Shown here: positions 1-6,229 of the stretch, one piece after another | Layout: each line of letters begins with the position of its first letter | How positions within the stretch are numbered: position 1 is the first letter of the stretch | From: an uncultured bacterium | GTDB taxonomy: Bacteria; Cyanobacteriota; Vampirovibrionia; Gastranaerophilales; Gastranaerophilaceae | Length of the DNA stretch: 6,229 bases | Direction: 5' to 3' | Assembly: GCA_902782905.1 (NCBI GenBank) | Contig: CACZPB010000128.1 | Coordinates: forward strand, 1 to 6,229 | Program-made: the position numbers and the translations under genes | The notes under the pieces: generated by a model | Seen by the model: only the letters and a program-made list of their open reading frames with translations | Database searches by the model: none | Told to the model about the DNA's origin: nothing

Positions 1-741
1 ATATTCATTTTTCGGTGCGTTAAATATTAAGCTCGTGTAATTTTCTTCCACCAGATTGCCGAAGTACATTATTCCTACCCTATCAGCAAAATATCGTATC
101 AGATTAAGGTCGTGTGATATAAAAAGTATCGTTAGATTTCTTTGTTGTTTTAATTCTTTTAAAAGATTAATGATTTGTGCTTGTATGCTTGCATCCAGCG
201 CACTTACCGGCTCATCGGCAATAAGAAGCTTTGGATTAAGAATTAAAGCTCTCGCTATAGCAATTCTCTGTCTCTGTCCGCCTGAAAATTCATGCGGATA
301 TAAATCCAGTACGTTTTCTCCCAAGCCAACATCATTTAGTGTTTCTTTTATTACTGACCTTTTTCTTCTTGCCGAGAAGTCTGTGTTTATGTCTAACGGT
401 TCTTTCAGAGTAGTACCAATTTTCATTTTGGGGTTCAGGCTGGAATACGGGTTTTGGAATACCATTTGAACTTCTTTCGGATAAAGTTTTGCTTCCTCTT
501 TTGAATGAGAAAGAATACTTTTACCTTCAAATAAAATGTCACCGGCTTGGGGAGTTAAAAGTTTTGTAACTGCTTTAGCCAGTGTAGATTTCCCGCATCC
601 GGATTCACCTGCCAATGCATATATTTCACCCGTCTTAATACTGAAAGATACATTTTTTACTGCTTTTATAATATTTGTATCATTGCTTCTTATGTTTTTA
701 TATTCAACTGATAAATTTTTAATATCTAACAAATTATCCAT
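1..741 (-). CDS. Peptide/nickel-type ABC transporter ATP-binding protein (3' end outside window)
   Basis: This is the nucleotide-binding subunit of an ABC importer, expected at the cytoplasmic face of the membrane where it powers uptake. The 247 visible residues contain, in order, Walker A GESGCGKST (45-53), Q-loop Gln96 in VFQNP, signature FSGGQ (152-156, Phe replacing the usual Leu), Walker B LLIADEP (172-178), the D-loop SALD (180-183) and switch His210. The VFQNPYSSLNP stretch and the IFNAPKNEY end resemble the OppF/DppF (peptide/nickel) subfamily, whose C-terminal oligo_HPY region would lie beyond the left edge. The ATG at 741 is preceded by an in-frame TAA (753-751) and no clear Shine-Dalgarno. 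No permease or binding-protein gene is in view, so the substrate is unknown. ATPase assignment is very secure; the peptide subfamily is likely. It is divergent from the AI-2E gene. Confidence 0.93.
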   Translation of the reverse strand, partial: MDNLLDIKNLSVEYKNIRSNDTNIIKAVKNVSFSIKTGEIYALAGESGCGKSTLAKAVTKLLTPQAGDILFEGKSILSHSKEEAKLYPKEVQMVFQNPYSSLNPKMKIGTTLKEPLDINTDFSARRKRSVIKETLNDVGLGENVLDLYPHEFSGGQRQRIAIARALILNPKLLIADEPVSALDASIQAQIINLLKELKQQRNLTILFISHDLNLIRYFADRVGIMYFGNLVEENYTSLIFNAPKNEY

Positions 742-792
742 AAGAGTATTTTATCATTAATTTTAATTTTATAGAATATATAAACGGTTAAG

Positions 793-822
793 ATTTTATG
801 CTAATATAGGGTAAGGGTGCAA
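793..822 (-). promoter_or_regulatory. Candidate promoter for the ABC ATPase gene
   Basis: Read on the minus strand, TTGCAC (822-817) and TAAAAT (798-793) are separated by 18 nt. The -10 matches consensus at 5 of 6 bases and the -35 at 3 of 6. This would give a leader of roughly 45 nt before the ATG at 741. In such AT-rich DNA a match this weak can arise by chance. Confidence 0.28.
799..807 (+). promoter_or_regulatory. Candidate extended -10 promoter for the AI-2E/radical SAM pair
   Basis: TGCTAATAT fits an extended -10 (TG-N-TANNAT) and would start transcription about 40 nt before the ATG at 855. No good -35 box lies 16-18 nt upstream. It overlaps the spacer of the candidate opposite-strand promoter, so the two could compete. 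Weak evidence only. Confidence 0.3.
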
Positions 823-839
823 AGGGGATTTTGTATTAA

Positions 840-845
840 AAGGAG
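840..845 (+). promoter_or_regulatory. Shine-Dalgarno of the AI-2E family gene
   Basis: AAGGAG sits 9 nt before the ATG at 855, and an in-frame TAA (852-854) directly precedes that ATG. Together they fix the start. It is the clearest ribosome binding site in the window. Confidence 0.85.
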
Positions 846-854
846 TGTTAATAA

Positions 855-1877
855 ATGATTGATTTATTAAAAAAATATGTAAGTGTAAACAATATAGTGT
901 TTTTTGTTATAACTATTTTGTTTATTATATTTATAACAAAGATAAAAGATATTGCAATTTTGTTCTTTGCATCTTATGTAATAGCGTGCTCTTTAAATCC
1001 TCTTGTAGATAAACTTTCTAAGAAAATGAAACGTTCTGCTGCATCCGGCGTTGTTATACTTGGAAGCTTACTTATGATTATATTGTTTTTAATTCCAATA
1101 ATATATCTTGGCGGGCATCAAATTCACGCTTTTGCACTTTCTGTACCGGACCATTTTGAAAATTTTAAAGCATTCTTGCTCGGACTTCCGTTTATGGGAA
1201 ATACAGAGTTAAAAAATCTAAATTTAAGTGAATTGGCTGCTTCGCTGCCGGCTGTAACGTCTGATATATTATCCAGTTCAATTACATTGAGTAAGGAATT
1301 AGCCGCTGCAATTGTATATTTGCTGGCGGGGTGTTTGATTGTATATTATTTTATGGCAGATAAAGAACTTGTAAAAAAGACTTATTTAAGTCTGTTTCCA
1401 AAACACATGAAGAATCGCGCGGATGATATTATTGAGTCGATTTCTGATAAAATAGGCGGATATGTAGTTGCACAGATTGTTACAATTGTAAGTGTGGCAG
1501 TTCTGGTTACAATTGGTCTTGCGCTTTTGGGTGTTGATTATGCTCTTTTATTAGGCTTATTAAGCGGACTTTTTGATATAGTGCCGGTTGTAGGCCCGAC
1601 TGTTGCATTTATAATAATATTAATCACGGTTTTAAAGCTGGGGGTTATAAAAATTGCACTTGTTGCATTTGTGTTCTTATTTGCACAATGGGCGGAAAAC
1701 AATTTAGTCAGACCTTATATTTTTAGTAAGTTCTTGAATCTTCACCCTCTTATAATATACTTTTTTCTTTTTATTACAGCACAGTATCTGGGTATCGTAG
1801 GAGTAATATTTGCGCCTGCAATTGCAGCAACTGTTTGCGTATTAATTGAAGAACTATATATTAAAACAATTAACTGA
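855..1877 (+). CDS. AI-2E family transporter (TqsA/YdiK/PerM-like membrane protein)
   Basis: This 340-residue polytopic inner-membrane protein belongs to the AI-2E transporter family, whose members have been linked to autoinducer-2 export, Na+/H+ antiport or unknown transport. Hydrophobic segments lie near residues 13-29, 32-48, 64-86, 150-168, 205-226, 228-240, 245-262, 264-278 and 298-333. A polar, probably extracytoplasmic section (about 90-148) follows the third segment. Family hallmarks are GYVVAQIV (202-209), the DIVPVVGP loop (241-248), ENNLVRPYI (281-289) and the LHPLIIYFF to YLGIVGVIFAPAIAA region (296-325). Length is normal for the family. The start is set by a strong AAGGAG and an immediately upstream in-frame stop. 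It ends 2 nt before the radical SAM gene, so the two are probably co-transcribed. The transported substrate cannot be inferred, and the family name should not be read as proof of quorum-sensing activity. Confidence 0.92.
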   Translation: MIDLLKKYVSVNNIVFFVITILFIIFITKIKDIAILFFASYVIACSLNPLVDKLSKKMKRSAASGVVILGSLLMIILFLIPIIYLGGHQIHAFALSVPDHFENFKAFLLGLPFMGNTELKNLNLSELAASLPAVTSDILSSSITLSKELAAAIVYLLAGCLIVYYFMADKELVKKTYLSLFPKHMKNRADDIIESISDKIGGYVVAQIVTIVSVAVLVTIGLALLGVDYALLLGLLSGLFDIVPVVGPTVAFIIILITVLKLGVIKIALVAFVFLFAQWAENNLVRPYIFSKFLNLHPLIIYFFLFITAQYLGIVGVIFAPAIAATVCVLIEELYIKTIN

Positions 1878-1879
1878 CT

Positions 1880-3391
1880 ATGAATGAGATTTATTTGTAC
1901 AAAAGAAATACGGGTGAATATAATTTTATAATGGCATATCCTGCTGTTGAAGAATTTGCATTGTCTTCTCTTGGGTATATGTGGCTGTTTAAACTTGCTG
2001 ACGAACTTAATGGAATAAATGCAAGCAAAATTTCAACCGATAAGATTGATATAAACAAAAATTCTATTGATGCTTTGGCATTTTCACTCTCTTTTGATTT
2101 TGATTTTATGGGCGTGTTTGAAATTTTGGAAAAATTAGAAATTCCCTTTTATAAAAGAGACAGAGGGGAAGGTTGTCCGCTGATTTTCTCAGGAGGACCG
2201 GTTATTTCAACTAATCCAATACCTTATGAAGCTTTTTTTGATTTTATGATAATCGGTGACGGAGAAGAAATATTTTTAAATGTTTTAAATATCCTAAAGA
2301 AAAGACTTCCAAAGCAAGAAACGCTTGATGAGCTTTCAAAATTAGAAGGAGTTTATATAGAGGGTAAACAAGTTAATAAAACTACAGTTAATCTTAAAAA
2401 TGTTATTTATACTCCGATTCTTAGCGAGAATAGCTATTTTAAAAATACTTTTATTATAGAACTATCACGGGGCTGCATGAACAGATGCGCATTTTGTACT
2501 GCATCATACTTGAATTTGCCATATAGATATAATGATTATACTAAAATAATTGACGCGATAGAATTAGGCTTAAAACATACGAACAAAATAGCTTTATTGG
2601 GAGCTCAAATTAGTGCTCATCCCGAATTTAATAAGATAATGAAATTTTTAAGAGACAAAATAGAAAATGGAGAAAATATAGAGCTTGGAATTTCATCTTT
2701 AAGGACTGATGCGGTTAATCCGGAACTTGTCCAAACTCTTGTCCTCGGAGGCCAGAAACACTCAACGATTGCTATAGAAGCTGCAAGTGAAAGGCTCAGA
2801 AAGCTAATAAACAAGAACCTTAAAGAACAACAGATATTAAATGCTGTAAGAATTTGCAGAGAAAACGGACTAAAAGGGTTAAAAATATATTCTATGATAG
2901 GAATTCCGACGGAAACTGACAAAGATATTGATGAATTTATTGAGCTTGCAAAAAAAATTAAGTCACAAAATAAAGGATTTAATATAGAATTTTCTTTCTC
3001 TACTTTTGTTCCAAAGCCTAATACACCAATGCAGTGGGCAATGAGAGAGGATACAAAGTCACTTGAGGCTAAGCAGAAATATCTTGAAAAAAATTTAAAT
3101 AAACTTGGAATGGCTTCTAAATTTTCAAGTCCCAAATGGGATTCTTGGCAAACTGTACTTTCAAGAGGAGACAAAGATATTTCAAAGCTTCTGGTTGAAG
3201 TTTATAAAAAAGGCGGAAAAATTGGAGCCTATAAGTCTGCTGCAAAAGAACTTATGATAGATGTGTCGAATTATTTAGGAGAATATAGGCAAGACGAACC
3301 TCTCCCTTGGGACGTAATTAATATAGAACCGAGAAAAGAACTGCTTATAAATGAGCTTAACAGGTTAAAAAAGTATTCTGTTAGTGAATAA
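1880..3391 (+). CDS. Radical SAM protein, TIGR03960-like (B12-binding-like N-terminal domain)
   Basis: This 503-residue protein should bind a [4Fe-4S] cluster and cleave S-adenosylmethionine. The CxxxCxxC motif is Cys199, Cys203 and Cys206, within RGCMNRCAFC. The N-terminal part follows the TIGR03960 pattern: AYPAVEEFALSSLGY (19-33), AFSLSFDFDF (67-76), FSGGPVISTNP (103-113) and IIGDGEE (124-130). The region has the layout of a B12-binding-like fold, but I see no DxHxxG motif, so cobalamin binding is doubtful. Further markers are GIPTETD (341-347), FVPKPNTPMQW (376-386) and a C-terminal LSRGD plus LPWDVI. Homologues are often longer and fused to DUF2344 (TIGR03936); here there is no such domain. 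The substrate is unknown. An in-frame TAA at 1871-1873 leaves the ATG at 1880 as the first start. It has no Shine-Dalgarno and lies 2 nt after the previous stop, so it probably depends on translational coupling. Its 3' end overlaps cysE by 11 bp. Confidence 0.9.
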   Translation: MNEIYLYKRNTGEYNFIMAYPAVEEFALSSLGYMWLFKLADELNGINASKISTDKIDINKNSIDALAFSLSFDFDFMGVFEILEKLEIPFYKRDRGEGCPLIFSGGPVISTNPIPYEAFFDFMIIGDGEEIFLNVLNILKKRLPKQETLDELSKLEGVYIEGKQVNKTTVNLKNVIYTPILSENSYFKNTFIIELSRGCMNRCAFCTASYLNLPYRYNDYTKIIDAIELGLKHTNKIALLGAQISAHPEFNKIMKFLRDKIENGENIELGISSLRTDAVNPELVQTLVLGGQKHSTIAIEAASERLRKLINKNLKEQQILNAVRICRENGLKGLKIYSMIGIPTETDKDIDEFIELAKKIKSQNKGFNIEFSFSTFVPKPNTPMQWAMREDTKSLEAKQKYLEKNLNKLGMASKFSSPKWDSWQTVLSRGDKDISKLLVEVYKKGGKIGAYKSAAKELMIDVSNYLGEYRQDEPLPWDVINIEPRKELLINELNRLKKYSVSE

Positions 3392-3905
3392 TTCTTGCAG
3401 GAACTCCAACAGCGGTGCAATTGTCCGGAACATTTTCTAATACAACAGCGCCAGCACCTATTTTTACATTATCTCCGATTTTTATATTACCTAAAAGTTT
3501 GGCACCTGCTCCTATAGTTACATTATTGCCGACTGTAGGATGTCTTTTCCCTTTTTCAAAACCGACTCCGCCCAGGGTTACATCTTGATAAATAAGTACA
3601 TCGTCACCTATTTCGGCAGTTTCTCCGATAACAACACCCGTTCCGTGGTCAACAAAAAATCTGTCACCGATTTTTGCACTCGGGTGAATTTCAATTCCGG
3701 TAAAAATTCTTGCCCAATATGAAATGTATCTTGGTAGGAACGGAACATTCAGTTCTGACAATCTGTGAGCAAATCTGTATAATATTACTGCCTGAAACCC
3801 AGGGTAGCAAAATATGATTTCCCATATATTTTTTGCAGCAGGGTCTTTTTGATAAATTACCTCAATATCTTCTTTTATTTTTTGTAAAGTTCTTTTTCTT
3901 ACCAT
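3381..3905 (-). CDS. cysE: Serine O-acetyltransferase, short form
   Basis: CysE transfers acetyl from acetyl-CoA to L-serine, giving O-acetylserine, the first step of cysteine synthesis in the cytoplasm. The 174 residues comprise a short helical N-terminus (about 1-68) and a left-handed beta-helix of hexapeptide repeats (about 71-170). Active-site residues can be matched to E. coli CysE: Asp21 in KDPA (Asp92), Asp86-His87 in VDHGTG (Asp157-His158), His122 in RHP (His193), and Glu72 where E. coli has Asp143. Glu there, in GIEIHP, is usual for Gram-positive-type enzymes. The protein is about 100 residues shorter than E. coli CysE: it lacks most of the helical N-terminal domain and stops at PARIIH with no C-terminal tail. 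The ATG overlaps the cysK stop in ATGGTAA, with AGAGG about 11 nt upstream, so the two are coupled. Confidence 0.94.
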   Translation of the reverse strand: MVRKRTLQKIKEDIEVIYQKDPAAKNIWEIIFCYPGFQAVILYRFAHRLSELNVPFLPRYISYWARIFTGIEIHPSAKIGDRFFVDHGTGVVIGETAEIGDDVLIYQDVTLGGVGFEKGKRHPTVGNNVTIGAGAKLLGNIKIGDNVKIGAGAVVLENVPDNCTAVGVPARIIH

Positions 3906-4765
3906 ATAGATAAATACCTCTCACCATTATCAGGTATAATTGCAACTACCGTTCTGTCTGAATGTTTTTGAGCGATAGTTTTTGCCGCACACAAGTTTGC
4001 TCCGCCTGATATACCGGAAAAAACTCCGTATCTTCTGGCGAGCTCTTTTGCTGTATCAATCGCATCCTCAGTTGTAACAGTAATAACACCGTCCAAATTA
4101 TTGTCTTTGCATATTTCAGGAATAAAGTTCGCCCCAATTCCTTGAATGCCATGCGGGGCAGCTTTTCCTTGGGTTAAAAGCGGGCTTTCTTTTGGCTCAA
4201 CTCCATACACAACAGCATCTTTTAAGTATTTTTTTAGTCCGACAGCTGTTCCGCCCGTACCGATTCCTGCAACTACAACGCAAGGCTTTCCGTCAAGAGA
4301 TTTTTCAATTTCTTCTGCGGTTTGCTTATGCGCAAGAGGGTTATCAGGATTAGCAAATTGCATTGGCATATATGAATTCTCTGTTGATTCTATTAGCTCT
4401 TTTGCTTTATTTACAGCACCCTGCATTCCAAGCTCTTTAGGGGTTAATACAAGTTCAGCTCCGTATGCTTGAATTAGTTTACGTCGTTCTGTCGACATAC
4501 TTTCCGGCATACAGATTATAATTTTTAGCCCTAAAACCGCTGCACACATTGCAAGACCTATTCCCATATTCCCGCTTGTCGGCTCTATTATAACCGTATC
4601 TTTATTTATTTCACCTCTCTCCATCGCTGACTTGATAATCGAGTAAGCCGCTCTATCTTTGATAGAGTTTGACGGATTGTAGTACTCCAATTTTAAACAA
4701 ATATTGTCCTCATAACGAACAATCGGCGTATTGCCTATAATTTCTAAAACATTATTGTATATCAT
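3899..4765 (-). CDS. cysK: Cysteine synthase (O-acetylserine sulfhydrylase)
   Basis: This fold-type II PLP enzyme makes L-cysteine from O-acetylserine and sulfide in the cytoplasm, using the product of the overlapping cysE. The PLP lysine is Lys36 in NPSNSIKDR (30-38). The phosphate loop is GTGGT (169-173), Gln136 in MQFANP matches the substrate-loop partner Gln142 of Salmonella CysK, and Ser253 in GISGGA matches Ser272, which contacts the pyridine nitrogen. The substrate loop reads TSGNMG (63-68) instead of TSGNTG. At 288 residues it is shorter than typical CysK (about 300-325) because it ends in GERYLSIW, losing the usual last 10-20 residues. CysM-type or related PLP enzymes are alternatives, but the cysE neighbour favours O-acetylserine as substrate. 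It lies 18 nt after lepB and overlaps cysE by 7 nt. Confidence 0.93.
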   Translation of the reverse strand: MIYNNVLEIIGNTPIVRYEDNICLKLEYYNPSNSIKDRAAYSIIKSAMERGEINKDTVIIEPTSGNMGIGLAMCAAVLGLKIIICMPESMSTERRKLIQAYGAELVLTPKELGMQGAVNKAKELIESTENSYMPMQFANPDNPLAHKQTAEEIEKSLDGKPCVVVAGIGTGGTAVGLKKYLKDAVVYGVEPKESPLLTQGKAAPHGIQGIGANFIPEICKDNNLDGVITVTTEDAIDTAKELARRYGVFSGISGGANLCAAKTIAQKHSDRTVVAIIPDNGERYLSIW

Positions 4766-4771
4766 CAGTTA

Positions 4772-4776
4772 CCTCT
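4772..4776 (-). promoter_or_regulatory. Shine-Dalgarno of cysK
   Basis: On the minus strand AGAGG lies 6 nt before the cysK ATG at 4765, in the 18-nt gap after lepB. It indicates that cysK can be initiated independently of lepB translation, unlike the overlapping genes on either side of this gap. Confidence 0.7.
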
Positions 4777-4783
4777 ATATACA

Positions 4784-5428
4784 CTATTTACTGAATGTTT
4801 TTATATGAGTAAGCGGCCAATATAAAAATACAGCTCTGCCAATAAACCTTTCCCTTGGAAGAGTTCCCCAAAAACGACTGTCAAGAGAATTCCCTCTGTT
4901 ATCTCCCATCATAAAATAATGTCCTTGAGGAATAATAAGCGGCCCGCAATACATATCGGATTTGCACTTATGAAAGTCGTATTCGCTCATTATGTATTCT
5001 TCTTTTAATGGGCTGTCGTTTATGTAAACTCTATACGCTCCGTTAGATTCTTGCTTAATTTCAAGCTTTTCTCCGGGAAGCCCTACAACACGTTTAATAT
5101 ATGCAATATCATTGCAGAAAAATCCTGTAAGTCTTTTGAATACTGAAATAGGGTCCGTGTTCAGTTTTACAAAAGGCGGGTAAAATATCATAATATCGCC
5201 TCTTGATGGTGTATTTTCAAATGCGTGATGCTTTATTATATTCGGATATTTTGTAATTTTTTCTACTACAATTCTGTCACCTTTAACAAGTGTCGGCATC
5301 ATAGAACCGGATGGAATCCAGCGAAGTTCTGCAATAAAAAATCTGATTAAAATAACTGCTACAACGACAAATACAATAGTGTCAACAGTTTCTTTAATAT
5401 TTGCTTTTAATTTCTCTTTATCTATCAT
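4784..5428 (-). CDS. lepB: Signal peptidase I
   Basis: LepB removes signal peptides from secreted proteins at the outer face of the cytoplasmic membrane. The 214-residue protein has one N-terminal membrane segment (about 15-33) followed by the catalytic domain. The nucleophile is Ser42 in IPSGSMMPTL (38-47), and the general base is Lys112 in YIKRVVGLPGE (110-120). GDNRGNSLDSRFWG (175-188) is the conserved S26 box, followed by PRERFIGRAV. The residues before the nucleophile (IRFFIAELRW) and the NDSPLKEEYI stretch look cyanobacterial. Length is normal for a single-membrane-segment enzyme. Cys155 and Cys161 (CKSDMYC) lie in an exported region and could form a disulfide. The start ATG overlaps the upstream stop as ATGA, and only a weak GGCGG precedes it, suggesting coupled translation. 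Confidence 0.96.
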   Translation of the reverse strand: MIDKEKLKANIKETVDTIVFVVVAVILIRFFIAELRWIPSGSMMPTLVKGDRIVVEKITKYPNIIKHHAFENTPSRGDIMIFYPPFVKLNTDPISVFKRLTGFFCNDIAYIKRVVGLPGEKLEIKQESNGAYRVYINDSPLKEEYIMSEYDFHKCKSDMYCGPLIIPQGHYFMMGDNRGNSLDSRFWGTLPRERFIGRAVFLYWPLTHIKTFSK

Positions 5429-6210
5429 AAATTAACCGCCAAATCTATAAGTCTTGAACTATATGTTTTATTTGGAAAAACACCTGTAATAGCTCTCATT
5501 TCCTCTTTATAATTATCCTTTAAAGCATTGGTTTTTTCAATACCCAAAACCTCTAAAGATGTGTGAATTCCATTTTTTTTATCAGACTTAATCGATTCTT
5601 CTGAGGAATCGTTATTAATCTGAAACAGCGTGCCCAAAAGTGTTCCAAATCTTTCTGCCCTGTTTTTGTCCAAATTTTTTATAATTGCCGCACTTTTGAG
5701 TATAGCTCCAAATAGTGAGGATGTCTTGCCTTCACAAATTTCTATATACTCACTCTCGGCAGGTATCTTCCCTCTTAGCAAATATTGTTTAATTTCCGCT
5801 TTGCACATCTTTTCGGTGCAGTTAAGAAAAGTATTCAGAATTTCATCATTATTGAGTTTCAATAAAATTTTTACGGCAACAGATAGGAGATAATCTCCTG
5901 ATAAAATCGAAATTTTAGAATCAAATTTTTTTGATATTGCAGTTTCTCCGCGTCTGGTTTCAGCCTCATCAATCACATCGTCGTGCAGAAGTGAGGCATT
6001 GTGAATAATTTCTCCAGCAGTTAACAATGATATAACATCATCAGTTATTTCACAGTTGTTTGACTTCAAATAAAGAATTGCAAAAATTGAGCGAATTCTT
6101 TTTGATGGAGCTTTCAAAAAAGATTTCAAACTTTCTGTAACTTCACTATCAGATTCGAATAAATCAAATAACTCATTCTCTACTTTTTTTATATCCGAAT
6201 TAGTATCCAT
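5425..6210 (-). CDS. Polyprenyl synthetase family protein, atypical and short
   Basis: The family (trans-isoprenyl diphosphate synthases) condenses isopentenyl diphosphate onto allylic diphosphates to make quinone tails, carrier lipids or shorter prenyl chains. Visible marks are Lys37-Arg38 in PSKRIRS (the GGKRxRP region), GEIIHNASLLHDD, the first Asp-rich motif HDDVIDEAETRRG (76-88; Asp77, Asp78, Asp81) and GKTSSLF (161-167). The second Asp-rich motif, usually FQIxDDxLD, reads FQINNDSSEE (196-205), so its first and last Asp are replaced by Asn and Glu. At 261 residues it is about 60 shorter than typical, and the loss appears to fall after DKKNGIHTS (210-218), where helices of the C-terminal half are missing. 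It may be an active but diverged enzyme, a regulatory or partner subunit, or a decaying copy. Chain length cannot be told. An in-frame TAA (6222-6220) precedes the ATG. It is the first gene of the visible minus-strand cluster. Confidence 0.85.
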   Translation of the reverse strand: MDTNSDIKKVENELFDLFESDSEVTESLKSFLKAPSKRIRSIFAILYLKSNNCEITDDVISLLTAGEIIHNASLLHDDVIDEAETRRGETAISKKFDSKISILSGDYLLSVAVKILLKLNNDEILNTFLNCTEKMCKAEIKQYLLRGKIPAESEYIEICEGKTSSLFGAILKSAAIIKNLDKNRAERFGTLLGTLFQINNDSSEESIKSDKKNGIHTSLEVLGIEKTNALKDNYKEEMRAITGVFPNKTYSSRLIDLAVNL

Positions 6211-6229
6211 AATCAGATATTAACATAAA

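Noticed and set aside
56..760. Plus-strand open frames at 56-469 and 536-760
   Set aside because: They lie opposite the ABC ATPase, whose Walker A, signature and Walker B motifs are all in the minus-strand frame.
855..1877. Reading the AI-2E family gene as evidence of a quorum-sensing system
   Set aside because: The family is broad and named after one member. No luxS, lsr or AI-2 receptor gene is in the window.
2617..3174. A 185-codon open frame on the minus strand inside the radical SAM gene
   Set aside because: It is antisense to a well-conserved coding region, its translation is low-complexity Ser/Leu/Phe-rich with no recognisable motif, and it has no clear ribosome binding site.
3540..4472. 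Short plus-strand open frames within cysE and cysK, and a second minus-strand frame at 3946-4152
   Set aside because: They are out-of-frame shadows of cysE and cysK, which retain all family motifs.
5573..5580. An 8-base T-run just after the degraded second Asp-rich motif, considered as a frameshift that could restore a canonical prenyl synthase
   Set aside because: Adding one base leads to a stop about 15 codons on, and removing one leads to a stop sooner. Neither alternate frame shows family motifs, and the Asp-motif changes lie upstream of the run, so they are substitutions rather than a frameshift artefact.

Overview
This AT-rich window carries seven protein-coding genes and almost no spare DNA. 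I see no RNA gene, mobile element, CRISPR array or long repeat. The signal peptidase here has a cyanobacterial flavour (a basic IRFFIAE stretch running into the catalytic box, and a GDNRGNSLDSRFWG box). Combined with low GC and tight gene packing, this suggests a host-associated, non-photosynthetic relative of Cyanobacteria (Melainabacteria/Gastranaerophilales type). A low-GC Firmicute is the main alternative. The assignment is an inference from residues alone and is only moderately secure.

Layout. Positions 1-741 (minus strand) hold most of a peptide/nickel-type ABC transporter ATPase that runs off the left edge. A 113-bp divergent intergenic region (742-854) follows, with weak candidate promoters on both strands. 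On the plus strand, an AI-2E-family membrane protein (855-1877) is followed after 2 nt by a TIGR03960-like radical SAM protein (1880-3391). The rest is a four-gene minus-strand cluster, read from the right: polyprenyl synthetase-like protein (6210-5425), signal peptidase I lepB (5428-4784), cysteine synthase cysK (4765-3899) and serine acetyltransferase cysE (3905-3381). Junctions are a 4-nt overlap, an 18-nt gap and a 7-nt overlap, so it is very probably one transcript. The plus and minus clusters converge, and their last codons overlap by 11 bp with no visible terminator.

How the genes fit together. CysE makes O-acetylserine from serine and acetyl-CoA, and CysK converts it with sulfide to cysteine, so the two form a complete two-step cysteine pathway. 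Both proteins are unusually compact. CysE stops at the end of its beta-helix and lacks the C-terminal tail that docks into CysK in enterobacteria. CysK ends just after the GERYLS motif and has Met in place of the conserved Thr of its substrate loop. LepB and the prenyl synthase-like protein are envelope/isoprenoid functions without an obvious biochemical link to cysteine synthesis. The prenyl synthase-like protein has an intact first Asp-rich motif but a degraded second one and a shortened C-terminal part, which makes it the most unusual gene here. I found no convincing evidence for a wholly new multi-gene system; the window is mostly ordinary housekeeping DNA with a few atypical proteins.
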